Part shown: in pieces, positions 18,658 through 27,919 of the stretch
Numbering within the stretch: the stretch's first letter is position 1
Layout of the letters: every line of letters starts with the position of its first letter
Assembly (NCBI GenBank): GCA_002315915.1
Contig: DCIB01000015.1
Coordinates: 1-54,502 of the forward strand
Direction of reading: 5' to 3'
DNA length: 54,502 nucleotides
Source of the DNA: Caryophanales bacterium UBA1737
Lineage (GTDB): Bacteria > Bacillota_I > Bacilli_A > ML615J-28 > CAG-313
Program-made: the position numbers and the translations under genes
Notes under the pieces: generated by a model
The model's input: the letters and a program-made list of their open reading frames with translations, nothing else
Told to the model about the DNA's origin: nothing
The model's database searches: none

Positions 18658-20523
18658 TTAATCTATTTTTCTTAAAGTAAAATCTTTTTCAGTAATATTT
18701 AAATTAAATGTATCCATTTTATATACAGTAAAGTTATCATCTAATACAGTAGTTACATAATCATCAAAACCATCAATTTTAACAAAAACACAATTCTTTT
18801 TATCAGATAATTTATCTTCATCATATGCTTTTGCTAATACGCTATTAGGTTTAATATTTCTATCAATCTTATTTTCTTTAGCATATTGTTTTGAATAACC
18901 TACTGTTAATCCTTCATAATTAAGATTGAATTCATATTTTCCATTTTCTATATTAAGTAATGGATAAACAAGGTTCTTATTACCTAATCTAATTATTGTA
19001 TTTTTAGCATCAGATATAACATTTACTATTGCTTTATTACAAAGAACAGTTTCTTTAACATTAATTTTTTTGTTTTCATTATCAAACACATTAATGTTTT
19101 GAAGTGGAATATAAACATCTACAAATGAATTATTTGCTAATTCTTTAGTAGATCTAAATACAAAATAACCTTCATTACCATCTATTAATGAATAGTATGT
19201 ATATGAATCATTACCTTTTATCGAAAAGTCAATTTTGACATTTAATTTTATTGAATTTTCTATCTTTTCTAATTTAGCAGAACTTGTCAATGATTCAATA
19301 TAATAAACATTGTTTAATTTAGATTTAATAATATGTGAGATTAATGTACTATTATCTTCTACTAATTCATTACCCACAAACAATTTATTATTTTTAACAT
19401 TAGCTACAATCTTATTATTTTTAGGAACTCCGATTATAGTTTGGTTATTATCAATATCAAAACCATGTATTTTATCTACATCAAATTTCAATTTTATAGA
19501 ATCTTTTATTTGTAAATCATAATTTGTTGGTATTTTAGCAACAATAAAATCTTCTAATCCATCAACTTTACAATATAGTATTGTTTCACTGCCTAAATGT
19601 TCTATTTCATCAATAACAGCTGATACTCCTTCATTAGATAAAGATATATTCTCTGGTCTAATACCACATAAAATATCTTTATCAATATAATCATTGGATA
19701 TTAATTGCTTAGATTTACGTGTTGATAATTCAACTTTTTGATTAGACCCAAACGAAATTATTAAATTTTCTTTAGATTTTAAGATATGTGACTTAAAAAT
19801 ATTCATTTGAGGAGAACCTAAGAATGTTGCTACAAAGACATTACATGGTTGTTCATATAGAGTTGCAGGTGTATCTACTTGTTGAATTAATCCATCTTTC
19901 ATAACAACAATTCTATCACCCATCGTCATTGCTTCAGTTTGATCATGTGTAACATAGATAAATGTTGTTTGTAGACGTTTTTGTAGTTTTGTTATTTCAA
20001 CACGCATGGCTACTCTTAATTTAGCGTCTAAGTTTGATAATGGTTCATCAAGTAAGAATACACTAGGTTCTCTAACTATAGCTCTTCCTAATGCAACACG
20101 TTGACGTTGTCCACCTGATAGTGCTTTAGGTTTTCTGTTTAATAAGTCTTCGATACCTAATATTTTAGCTGCTTCTTTAACTCTTCTTTCGATTTCTTCT
20201 TTAGGTGTTCTTCTTAATTTTAATCCAAAAGCCATATTTTGAAATACAGTCATATGTGGATATAAAGCATAACTTTGGAATACCATTGCAATATTACGGT
20301 CTTTTGGTTCTACATCATTTACTCTAGAACCATTCATTAATAAATCACCACTAGTAATTTCTTCTAAACCTGCAATCATTCTAAGTGTAGTAGATTTACC
20401 ACAACCAGAAGGTCCAACAAATACAATGAATTCTTTATCATTAATATCTAAATTAAAATCACTAACAGCTCTTACTCCGCCATCATAGACCTTATATATA
20501 TTTTTTAATTGAATTTTAGACAT
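18658..20523 (-). CDS. CUT1 sugar ABC transporter ATPase (MsmX/UgpC-like) with long C-terminal extension
   Basis: Residues 1-365 form a complete MsmX/MalK-type ATPase: Walker A GPSGCGKST (37-45), LSGGQ signature (135-139), Walker B VFLLDE (155-160), H-loop His (193), and a C-terminal OB-fold (TOBE) domain. Such proteins energise CUT1 importers and in Bacillota are often shared between several of them. Family members end near residue 365, but this one continues to 621. The last 45 residues (KIDGFDDYVTTVLDD ... NLNITEKDF) resemble the normal TOBE segment (VDGLEDFIVAKIPTN ... KLKFDVDKI), so the extension may be a duplicated OB-fold region. It is the last gene of the operon that also encodes two CUT1 permeases and a binding lipoprotein. 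Confidence 0.92.
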   Translation of the reverse strand: MSKIQLKNIYKVYDGGVRAVSDFNLDINDKEFIVFVGPSGCGKSTTLRMIAGLEEITSGDLLMNGSRVNDVEPKDRNIAMVFQSYALYPHMTVFQNMAFGLKLRRTPKEEIERRVKEAAKILGIEDLLNRKPKALSGGQRQRVALGRAIVREPSVFLLDEPLSNLDAKLRVAMRVEITKLQKRLQTTFIYVTHDQTEAMTMGDRIVVMKDGLIQQVDTPATLYEQPCNVFVATFLGSPQMNIFKSHILKSKENLIISFGSNQKVELSTRKSKQLISNDYIDKDILCGIRPENISLSNEGVSAVIDEIEHLGSETILYCKVDGLEDFIVAKIPTNYDLQIKDSIKLKFDVDKIHGFDIDNNQTIIGVPKNNKIVANVKNNKLFVGNELVEDNSTLISHIIKSKLNNVYYIESLTSSAKLEKIENSIKLNVKIDFSIKGNDSYTYYSLIDGNEGYFVFRSTKELANNSFVDVYIPLQNINVFDNENKKINVKETVLCNKAIVNVISDAKNTIIRLGNKNLVYPLLNIENGKYEFNLNYEGLTVGYSKQYAKENKIDRNIKPNSVLAKAYDEDKLSDKKNCVFVKIDGFDDYVTTVLDDNFTVYKMDTFNLNITEKDFTLRKID

Positions 20524-20526
20524 ATT

Positions 20527-21372
20527 CTAATCTTCTTTCTTTTCTATTCTTAATCCCTTATTAACATATTCAGGATAATTATCTAAATTAATATACATAT
20601 CAAATATTGTATGAGACCTTAATGTCATAAATAATATTGATATACCATCTAAACAAATACCAAATAATAATACACATATTAGATAAGAATAATTTATATA
20701 AATTGTAATTATTATTGGTAAAACAATTCTTAATACAAAATAAAGTATATTTATAAATAAATCAGCTATGAAAAAAATTGATGCATTCTTATATGAATCT
20801 TTCATTTTAAGTTCATAAAAATTATTAAGACTCATGACATATTCAGATGTAACAACTAAAAACATACAAATTATTATACAAATACCAATTCCTATACCTC
20901 TTGCAAAAACATCTGTAGTTTTTAGCAAGAAAAATAATGAACCAATAATACCTATAAAAAAGCCTAAACCTTGTATAAAACCAGTTAATAAACCACATTT
21001 TATATTTTGTTTAAAAACTAAGTTAAATACCTCGGATAAAAACCCAGCCTCATTATGAACTCTTTTTTTCATTACACCAAATAAAGTAGATCTACCTAAG
21101 TTTCTTATCATAAAACAAGGTAATTGAACAATTGATGTAACAAATATTAAAGGTATTATTTCAGAAATATCACTACTTCCTAAATTCATTAGAATTGTTA
21201 TGGAAATAAATATTATTGTATATAGCGGAATAGAAAATAATAAATCAATAATACTTATATCAACTATTAAAGAAAAATCTTCTTTAATAATTAGATTAAA
21301 TAATTCTTTTCTTGTCTTTGGTAAAGCAGCATCAGTGGATGCAGCCTTAAAACGTTTCATAAATAGTTTCAT
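20527..21372 (-). CDS. polytopic membrane protein, possibly YesL/DUF624-like
   Basis: This 281-residue protein has about six hydrophobic helices (near 36-58, 70-90, 128-150, 158-178, 200-222 and 225-245). Its first 30 residues are cytoplasmic and basic. The helix pattern and its place in a sugar operon recall YesL (DUF624) proteins, which accompany YtcP/LplB-type transporters, but it is longer than usual and the match is by feel only. Its start overlaps the stop of the upstream gene by one base (TAATG), and it ends three bases before the ATPase gene. The function is unknown; a helper of the transporter or of surface enzymes is possible. Confidence 0.55.
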   Translation of the reverse strand: MKLFMKRFKAASTDAALPKTRKELFNLIIKEDFSLIVDISIIDLLFSIPLYTIIFISITILMNLGSSDISEIIPLIFVTSIVQLPCFMIRNLGRSTLFGVMKKRVHNEAGFLSEVFNLVFKQNIKCGLLTGFIQGLGFFIGIIGSLFFLLKTTDVFARGIGIGICIIICMFLVVTSEYVMSLNNFYELKMKDSYKNASIFFIADLFINILYFVLRIVLPIIITIYINYSYLICVLLFGICLDGISILFMTLRSHTIFDMYINLDNYPEYVNKGLRIEKKED

Positions 21373-21911
21373 TATTTAACAATCCATTCCATTAGCTTAG
21401 AAACATTATTAGTCATATCTTGATAATTAACACTATTTTGACAAACAAATAATATGTATTCACTATTATCAAATGTAAAATAATTATCTAATTTATCTTT
21501 AATAGCATCATTTAGTATTAAACCATATACAATACTATCTTGAGTATATGTATCTAAACCATAATAATTTGTCAATTCTTCATAGCATGTATAACAAGCT
21601 GTATGATCTGCAACATCTTTAGGTATTATAGCAATATCACATTTATTAAAACATACTAAATCATATTTTGATTCAAATATTTTATCATTAGGATTACTTT
21701 GAACAATTTCTATACTTCTTATATTATTATCATTTAATTCATCTTTTATAACATCAGTTATAGAATAATCATTTACATCTCCTGCATAAAATATATATAT
21801 AGATTCATAATTTTTAGGATAATGTAACATGTTAAATGCAAAATACCACATTAAAATAACTAATAAAGAAATTATTATAGATATTTTCAAAGTATCATTA
21901 TTCTTTCTCAT
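21372..21911 (-). CDS. membrane-anchored small extracytoplasmic protein
   Basis: This 179-residue protein has one N-terminal uncleaved membrane helix (about 9-27) after a basic RKNND start, then about 150 residues outside the cell. The outer part alternates strands and helices (IYIFYAGDVNDYS, CDIAIIPKDVADH) and has a CYTCYEE motif (about 105-111) that could be a disulfide or metal site. The alternating fold resembles half of a periplasmic binding-like domain, but no family is recognised. It lies in the carbohydrate operon, three bases after the membrane-anchored SGNH esterase gene and coupled to the next gene, so it probably acts with the surface enzymes. Confidence 0.5.
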   Translation of the reverse strand: MRKNNDTLKISIIISLLVILMWYFAFNMLHYPKNYESIYIFYAGDVNDYSITDVIKDELNDNNIRSIEIVQSNPNDKIFESKYDLVCFNKCDIAIIPKDVADHTACYTCYEELTNYYGLDTYTQDSIVYGLILNDAIKDKLDNYFTFDNSEYILFVCQNSVNYQDMTNNVSKLMEWIVK

Positions 21912-21914
21912 TTT

Positions 21915-22982
21915 TTATTTAAGTTCTACTATTAAATTACTTAATGATTTAATAGTATATTTTTTATTTTCTACTAAGTAAAGAGGATTTTCTTTTAAAT
22001 TATATAAATCACGTTCATTATTAGAAGAATCTATAAATTTAAGTTTTCTAACTATTACACCATCATTATCAAATTCTGAAATACATGATTTATAAGTAAG
22101 TTCTTCTGTAAATACATCAGAATTACTTGCTAATGAAAAATATAATCTTCTTTTTTTAAGATAATATATTTTATCTCTAATAATATATACCATTAAAAAT
22201 ACATAAATAATAGTTAAAAATGCATTTATAAGTAAATTAATAGTGTAATCATTATTAGATATAAACAAAACTGACAATGTTAGCGCAATATATATTAAAG
22301 TTGAATAAAACATTATTTTAGAATATTTTTGAATATCAAATTCATTATTATCTACAATTTTACTTATATCAACAGTTAATTTTCTTTTAGATTCAATAAC
22401 ATCAACAATCTTTTTATGAAGTAATTCATTACCTAAATCATTAAAATGTAATTTGTCATCACATAACATATCAAAATTATAATCATTATCTTTATAATAA
22501 ATATCTTTAGTTGATATATAATCACAATAATAATGTTTATCAGCAAAATTCTTTTCCCACTTATTTAAAGATTGTACATAATCATAATATTCTTTACGTG
22601 CAAAAGATGATTTAGTTCCAACAATGATAATTCTTCCATTAGGATATTCTTTATGATACTTATCAAATATTGTTTTATAACAATATATTGTTTCTTTTAA
22701 TGAATATCCACAAACAGGTTCATTATCACCATTATAAAAAACTAATATATCTGGATTAAACTTATTAACTATTCTTTCATAATGAAATAAAGCTTCATCA
22801 GAAGTAGAACCACCAAATCCAGCATTTATCGCGTTATAATCTTTAAAATCATCTTCAATTTTTACATAATGAGCAAATGTTGAACTACCTAAAAATAAAG
22901 TACAATGTTTAGGTGGTATTTTTTTGTCGATTCTTTCTAATTCTTCATAAAAACGCCACATGTCAATTCGATGTTTAATCAT
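21915..22982 (-). CDS. membrane-anchored SGNH/GDSL-type hydrolase
   Basis: The catalytic domain (about 25-200) shows the SGNH blocks: block I LGSSTFAH (nucleophile Ser about 33), block II GFGGST (about 55-60), block III YNGDNEP (about 83-89) and block V CDDKLHF (Asp about 176, His about 179). Two hydrophobic segments follow (about 224-242 and 247-267), then a C-terminal soluble region of about 85 residues. SGNH enzymes remove acetyl or other acyl groups from sugars and lipids. The frame is open to a TTG at 23006, but the ATG at 22982 is preferred; it overlaps the upstream gene by eight bases instead of 32. An AAGGAG lies 13 bases upstream, rather far, so the start is uncertain. It has no signal peptide, so the side of the membrane is unresolved. 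Confidence 0.7.
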   Translation of the reverse strand: MIKHRIDMWRFYEELERIDKKIPPKHCTLFLGSSTFAHYVKIEDDFKDYNAINAGFGGSTSDEALFHYERIVNKFNPDILVFYNGDNEPVCGYSLKETIYCYKTIFDKYHKEYPNGRIIIVGTKSSFARKEYYDYVQSLNKWEKNFADKHYYCDYISTKDIYYKDNDYNFDMLCDDKLHFNDLGNELLHKKIVDVIESKRKLTVDISKIVDNNEFDIQKYSKIMFYSTLIYIALTLSVLFISNNDYTINLLINAFLTIIYVFLMVYIIRDKIYYLKKRRLYFSLASNSDVFTEELTYKSCISEFDNDGVIVRKLKFIDSSNNERDLYNLKENPLYLVENKKYTIKSLSNLIVELK

Positions 22983-24264
22983 TATCTTTGAAATACTCCT
23001 TTTCAAAATCTATAAGATTTTGTTTTACATAATTACCCCAAATTAAATATCCAGCTTGAGACATATGAAGTCCATCTGTCTTAAAGTACGCCCATGAAGG
23101 ATTTCCATCTGATTTAAGTAATAAACTTCCAGCATTAATCAAATTCATATATGGTTTATTTTGCGCATATTGTGTAACTATTTGGTTTGCAGTATCAATA
23201 TGAGATTTATAACTCATATACCCAGGTACATAATTAATCATAACAAATTGAATAATAGTATTAGGAAGTGTTTCATGTATATGATCAAACATCGTACATA
23301 GTTGATTTCCAGTAGTAGTGCCCGAATCACCATTATTAATAATATTATTAATACCTAAATAATAAACAACAGTTTTTGGATTATTTGGATAAACTAATCT
23401 ATTATTCATTATTCCATCCCAATCAGAAACAATTGTTCCACCAATACCAATATTATATGTAACAAATTCTGATAAATCTTCGGTAGATGTTGTCCAGTTT
23501 TCCATTGAACTTGATCCGCATAATAATGTAGCATAGTCATTATATGTTGCTGAATCATATTTTGTTGCTTTTGTTTCATAATAAGAATTACGAGTAATAG
23601 TATAATATGCTCTAGTAACTGTTATTTCTATACTACTATTATTTGAATTATATGAATAAGTAATAGTTATTTTAGATAAAGTATCATCATATGTAGCACT
23701 AACTATAGTTCCTTGTTTCTTTTTATAATTAATATATGATAAAACATTAGTTTTATGAAGAGTTAATTTGTTAATAGCATTAATAGGTAAAGAAACACTA
23801 TTATTATTAATTTCACTATTCATTACTCCATAAACATTTATTGGATTAGATAAATTATTATTAATGGTTTCAGTAAATGATAATTCTACTTCATCATAAG
23901 AATTGTCTTCTAAATCTTGATTATTTCTTGTATATCCAGCATATAATGTAATACTTCTATTAATAGGAGTAGAAAAATTAAATGCTTCTTTCATATTTTT
24001 ATCTAAATACCATCCAGAAAAATCATACCCAGCAACTGTTGGAGATGTTGTTGGTGCTACTGCACATTCACCTTTCGTAACAGTTTGACTTGTAAATAAA
24101 ATGTTAGTACCAATTGCTTCAAAATTACTTTCTAAAGATACAGCACTTTCCTTATTATCCATAAATCTTACAGTACAGCTATTTTGACTACTAGCATATA
24201 CAATAGTAAATGTTGCTAATATACATATAATAAATGAAAATGATAATATTAATAATTTTTTCAT
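22975..24264 (-). CDS. secreted SGNH hydrolase with an InlB-type repeat
   Basis: This 429-residue protein starts with a signal peptide (1-25). A Listeria-Bacteroides (InlB B) repeat follows at about 28-112, with the marks GYDFSGWYLDKN and SITLYAGYT. The C-terminal SGNH domain starts near 243: block I LCGSSSMENW (Ser about 251-252), block II GIGGT, block III YLGINNI and block V TDGLHMSQAGY (Asp 397, His 400). These enzymes typically deacetylate or deacylate carbohydrates; the InlB repeat may bind protein or cell wall. An AAAGG site precedes the ATG. It lies directly after a GH130 gene (one base between) and overlaps the second SGNH gene, so two esterases are encoded in tandem. Confidence 0.8.
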   Translation of the reverse strand: MKKLLILSFSFIICILATFTIVYASSQNSCTVRFMDNKESAVSLESNFEAIGTNILFTSQTVTKGECAVAPTTSPTVAGYDFSGWYLDKNMKEAFNFSTPINRSITLYAGYTRNNQDLEDNSYDEVELSFTETINNNLSNPINVYGVMNSEINNNSVSLPINAINKLTLHKTNVLSYINYKKKQGTIVSATYDDTLSKITITYSYNSNNSSIEITVTRAYYTITRNSYYETKATKYDSATYNDYATLLCGSSSMENWTTSTEDLSEFVTYNIGIGGTIVSDWDGIMNNRLVYPNNPKTVVYYLGINNIINNGDSGTTTGNQLCTMFDHIHETLPNTIIQFVMINYVPGYMSYKSHIDTANQIVTQYAQNKPYMNLINAGSLLLKSDGNPSWAYFKTDGLHMSQAGYLIWGNYVKQNLIDFEKEYFKDND

Positions 24265-24265
24265 A

Positions 24266-25279
24266 TTATAAATTTCCTTTCATTAAATGTTCAATAAATT
24301 CATCATAGCAACATGTTGCAACACAAACAAATTTATCAGCTGTACCATAATACCAATACATTGTATTATCTTTAACTACTAAACTACATGGGAATACACA
24401 TCCATCATAGAATCCTTGTAATTCATAATCATGTTCGCACCATAAAATAGGGTTTTTAGTTATCGCAATAATCTTATTTGGATTATTGTGATCAACAATA
24501 AATGCTCCTACTCTATATTGATTATCAATACTAGATACTCCATGATATGTTATTAAATATCCATATTTAGTATCTATTACATTAGTACTTGCACCTACCT
24601 TTATACTTTCCCAATCTTTTGAGCCTGTATAAAGTAATATAGGCTTTCCCCATTCCATTAAATCATTTGAATAACTTATCCAAATAGAAGGTGTTTTACA
24701 AGGATACCCTTCACCACACCATTCCATTGGACGTGATAATTTACAAAATCTATTTCCAACATGATCAAAAAAGATAATATCATCTCTATCATCTAATCTT
24801 GAATCACTAATTCTACCTAGTTTTTTCCAATTTATTAAATCACGAGATACTGCTAAGTGAGTAACACTATTATTATTTATTAAAAATGTTGGTCCATATT
24901 CAGGCTTAAAACCAAAATATTTTTTATCTTCTCTCCAATATTGTCCTGGTGGAAATGTTCTTGATGCATAAGTTAAATAATAATAACTTCCAAGTTTAAA
25001 TAATCTTGGATCTTCACAACATCCACTATCAGCATTATTAGGAGTAGGTGCTAATACAGGTGAATCAAAACATCTTGTAAAATTAAATCCGTCTTTACTT
25101 GTGGCAAGACCAAGGTAAATAAAGTGTTCTGCATCATTTCCTGCAGCACGATATATCATTTTAAATTCTTTTGTATCTTCATCATAAATAACAGCTGGGT
25201 TTAAAACAACTAGGTTTTCCCAGCTGTTATTTTTATTAGGTTTTAATATTGGATTATTTTCATATTTAATCAACTTCAT
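24266..25279 (-). CDS. GH130-family glycoside phosphorylase-like enzyme (first copy)
   Basis: This 337-residue cytoplasmic five-bladed propeller protein has the GH130 pattern: NPAVIYDEDTKEFKMIYRA near the N terminus (about 27-45), a CCEDPRLF block (about 90-97) with the catalytic-site Asp, CKTPSIWISYSNDL, KVGASTNVIDTKYGYLITYHG (about 228-248, core YHGV) and a closing VFPCSLVV ... YYGTADKF. GH130 enzymes split beta-mannosides with phosphate (some hydrolyse them), giving mannose 1-phosphate. No signal peptide is present, so it acts on imported oligosaccharides. A GAGGT site precedes the ATG. It shares the operon with a second, clearly different GH130 (32965-33945), which suggests two linkage specificities. 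Confidence 0.88.
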   Translation of the reverse strand: MKLIKYENNPILKPNKNNSWENLVVLNPAVIYDEDTKEFKMIYRAAGNDAEHFIYLGLATSKDGFNFTRCFDSPVLAPTPNNADSGCCEDPRLFKLGSYYYLTYASRTFPPGQYWREDKKYFGFKPEYGPTFLINNNSVTHLAVSRDLINWKKLGRISDSRLDDRDDIIFFDHVGNRFCKLSRPMEWCGEGYPCKTPSIWISYSNDLMEWGKPILLYTGSKDWESIKVGASTNVIDTKYGYLITYHGVSSIDNQYRVGAFIVDHNNPNKIIAITKNPILWCEHDYELQGFYDGCVFPCSLVVKDNTMYWYYGTADKFVCVATCCYDEFIEHLMKGNL

Positions 25280-25284
25280 TGTTA

Positions 25285-27918
25285 TTACCTCGTAAGTGCT
25301 TCTTGACTTAATGCAGTATAACTAGGAGTTAAAGACAATTGAATATTATCAATATAAATATTACTTAAATTATAATCATCATAATTGACTATACCAATAG
25401 TTATTTTATTCATTTCATATACTTTAGTTTTTGAAATAACATGATCACTTGTTGAATCCTGAATAGTAAAATTTTCAAAACCAATAGTATATCTAGTCCA
25501 TGTACTAGAGACATCATTTAATGCATAACGATATTTTAATATTGTTCCATTAAAATCTAAGAAATAATTAATATAAACTGTAGCTTTATCATCACCCTTA
25601 ATATCTAATATTAAAGCTTTTGCTTGAACACTTGTATCAACAACAAAGTTCTTTCCATAAGAAACACTAGTAGAATTTCCTTTATATTGTAATTTGATAC
25701 ATTGATCGTTATTATCAGTTACTAATTCAATATTAGAATAGTCATAAGCAGCTTGAGTATAGGATTCTAATATTGATTCAGAAGTATATGATTCAAAGTC
25801 ATCAATAACAGCAATATTCGTATTTGATATTGAAGGTTTAACTCTTGTAGTGCAATCATCTATAGTAGTGATACTAGATTTTTCAAGCATAATATTATCA
25901 AAATATACTGGATTTGATGATGTATATTGTGGTTTTCCTTTTCCTTGAGTATCTAAATAATAGAATTGTAATCCAAAACTAATACCACGAATATTTTTAC
26001 TATTTAAAGGAGTCGCAGAATATACACTATATCCTTCATCTAATTCAAAATCAGTAAAGGCAATATCATATCTTGTCCAAGTTTTTTCTAGTGAATCAAT
26101 TACATATGTATAAGTTTCACCTTTAGTAACATATATAGTAACAATTAATTTAGCTGTACAATCACCTAAATGATTAAATTCATTAGCTATAGCAGTGATC
26201 TTTTTAATAGAAGCATCCATTACATCAAACTTTAAAGAAGTAAATCCTTCTACTCCATCACTAAATTGTAATCCATAAACTGCTGGATACATATCTGATT
26301 TATAAGTGAATACACCACTTTTTCCAGTAGATGAAGGTGTATATTGTTTATTAATATTCATTGATTCATCTTTATTAACACTACTTAATTGCCAATTATA
26401 ATAAAGTTCTACACCGGTATCATATTCTTCAAAGTTTTCAATTAAACCATCTTGTGAAATTGTATTGATATATAAATCATCAATTTCGTCTGTCATAGTT
26501 CCAACACTTAAATCTTCATAAGTTACACTGCCTTGACCCCAAGCATTTTCAATACCAAATTGAATTTGCTTAATGTAATAGAATTGTCTAGATCCATCAC
26601 CATTTGCTTCAGATAGCGTAAATGAAGTAAATGGAATAATTAATTCCCCATCAACTAAGGTTGAACAATCTTGTTTATATACCCATCTGTCAGAATCTTG
26701 TTCTATTATTCTTAATAATATTCTTTGAGTATTACTACCAGTATGAGTAATTTTAACTTTAAAGCAATCACTATTAATAATCATTTTTTCAACAGGAATC
26801 TTAACAAATCCATATCCATTAATATTTCCTGCATAATTCATTGTAAATGTTGAACCATCTTGAGATACTGTTGTAGTAAATGTATAATTATCATTAACAA
26901 ACTTTGAACTATCATAATCATTGAAGTTAAAATCTTGAATGAATAAATCTTTGTAATCGTCATAATGAATAGCTTTTAAGTTACTTACAAGACATACTCC
27001 ATCACCAAATGTTTGTTCAAATACAAGTTCAACAGCTTTTATATAGTTATAATCAAAATTTTCGTTAACTATTGGAGTATTTCCATTAGTACGTAAAGCA
27101 AAATCAGAAAATTTTATAATGATTACTTGTTGTGCGTTAGTTGCAAGTTTTATAGGTGCTTGATAATATTCATTATCTTCATCAATAACACGTAAATATA
27201 CATTAGCATCTTGACCATTATAATAGAAGTTAAAATAGAAAGCATCTACTCCATACATTTCTGTTTCTTGTGTATGTGTTACAACCATCCATCCATCACT
27301 AGATGTAATTCCTTGATTAGTTTGAGTAGAATCAAAATCTATTTGTAGGGAGTTTTTGCCTATATTAAAGAAATCATTTTTATCAATTGATACTTTACAT
27401 TGTGAACCATCTTTATGAACTTGCCATTCATCAGCATAATCAATAGCAAATTCTATTTCTCCATAATCTGGACTCTTTAAATAGAATGATCTATATTCAT
27501 CAGTTGATTTCAATGTATGTTCATCATTTACAGCAGTAACTCGCCAATAATAAGAACATTCTTTAGTTTTTAAGTATGTATCTAGGGTATAAGTTGTACC
27601 TTTAATACTAGTTTTCTTAATATATGTTGATGCATAAATAGAAAAACTTGTATCACTACATATTTCTAAAGTATATGTTTTTGCATTAGTTGATGATTCC
27701 CAACTAAATGTAGGAATATCTTTAACAACTTCGCTTCCATTAGCTGGACTTAGTAAATTAAATGATGTTAAATCACCTTTTGTTTTATTAAAGTTTAAAG
27801 AAATTGTTTCTCCAGTTGGTGCTTCATATGGAATTTCTTGTTCTTGATCTTCTTTCTCACATGATATTAGTGGAAGTACTAATAAAATAGATAAAATAAA
27901 TAAAAATAATTTTTTCAT
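25285..27918 (-). CDS. multidomain carbohydrate-binding surface lipoprotein
   Basis: The lipobox LPLISC puts the lipidated Cys at residue 20. A fibronectin-III-like domain follows (about 55-145), recognisable by SPANGSEV ... PTFSW ... YYWRVTAVN. Four beta-sandwich modules come next (about 150-325, 330-475, 485-690 and 700-865). Their repeated features, such as IENFEEYDTG, IDDFESYTSE, IYIDNIQL and VYFDNIML, are typical of carbohydrate-binding (galactose-binding-like) domains. No catalytic domain is visible, so it probably holds a glycan at the cell surface. The frame is open to a GTG at 27927, but the ATG at 27918 has an AGGTG six bases upstream and is preferred. It lies between the GH-A glycosidase and GH130 genes. 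Confidence 0.75.
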   Translation of the reverse strand: MKKLFLFILSILLVLPLISCEKEDQEQEIPYEAPTGETISLNFNKTKGDLTSFNLLSPANGSEVVKDIPTFSWESSTNAKTYTLEICSDTSFSIYASTYIKKTSIKGTTYTLDTYLKTKECSYYWRVTAVNDEHTLKSTDEYRSFYLKSPDYGEIEFAIDYADEWQVHKDGSQCKVSIDKNDFFNIGKNSLQIDFDSTQTNQGITSSDGWMVVTHTQETEMYGVDAFYFNFYYNGQDANVYLRVIDEDNEYYQAPIKLATNAQQVIIIKFSDFALRTNGNTPIVNENFDYNYIKAVELVFEQTFGDGVCLVSNLKAIHYDDYKDLFIQDFNFNDYDSSKFVNDNYTFTTTVSQDGSTFTMNYAGNINGYGFVKIPVEKMIINSDCFKVKITHTGSNTQRILLRIIEQDSDRWVYKQDCSTLVDGELIIPFTSFTLSEANGDGSRQFYYIKQIQFGIENAWGQGSVTYEDLSVGTMTDEIDDLYINTISQDGLIENFEEYDTGVELYYNWQLSSVNKDESMNINKQYTPSSTGKSGVFTYKSDMYPAVYGLQFSDGVEGFTSLKFDVMDASIKKITAIANEFNHLGDCTAKLIVTIYVTKGETYTYVIDSLEKTWTRYDIAFTDFELDEGYSVYSATPLNSKNIRGISFGLQFYYLDTQGKGKPQYTSSNPVYFDNIMLEKSSITTIDDCTTRVKPSISNTNIAVIDDFESYTSESILESYTQAAYDYSNIELVTDNNDQCIKLQYKGNSTSVSYGKNFVVDTSVQAKALILDIKGDDKATVYINYFLDFNGTILKYRYALNDVSSTWTRYTIGFENFTIQDSTSDHVISKTKVYEMNKITIGIVNYDDYNLSNIYIDNIQLSLTPSYTALSQEALTR

Positions 27919-27919
27919 G

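Noticed and set aside
21334..21360. TGAAACGTTTTA in the start region of the YesL-like gene as a cre site
   Set aside because: Spacing does not fit the cre consensus and the bases are explained by codons for Met-Lys-Arg-Phe.
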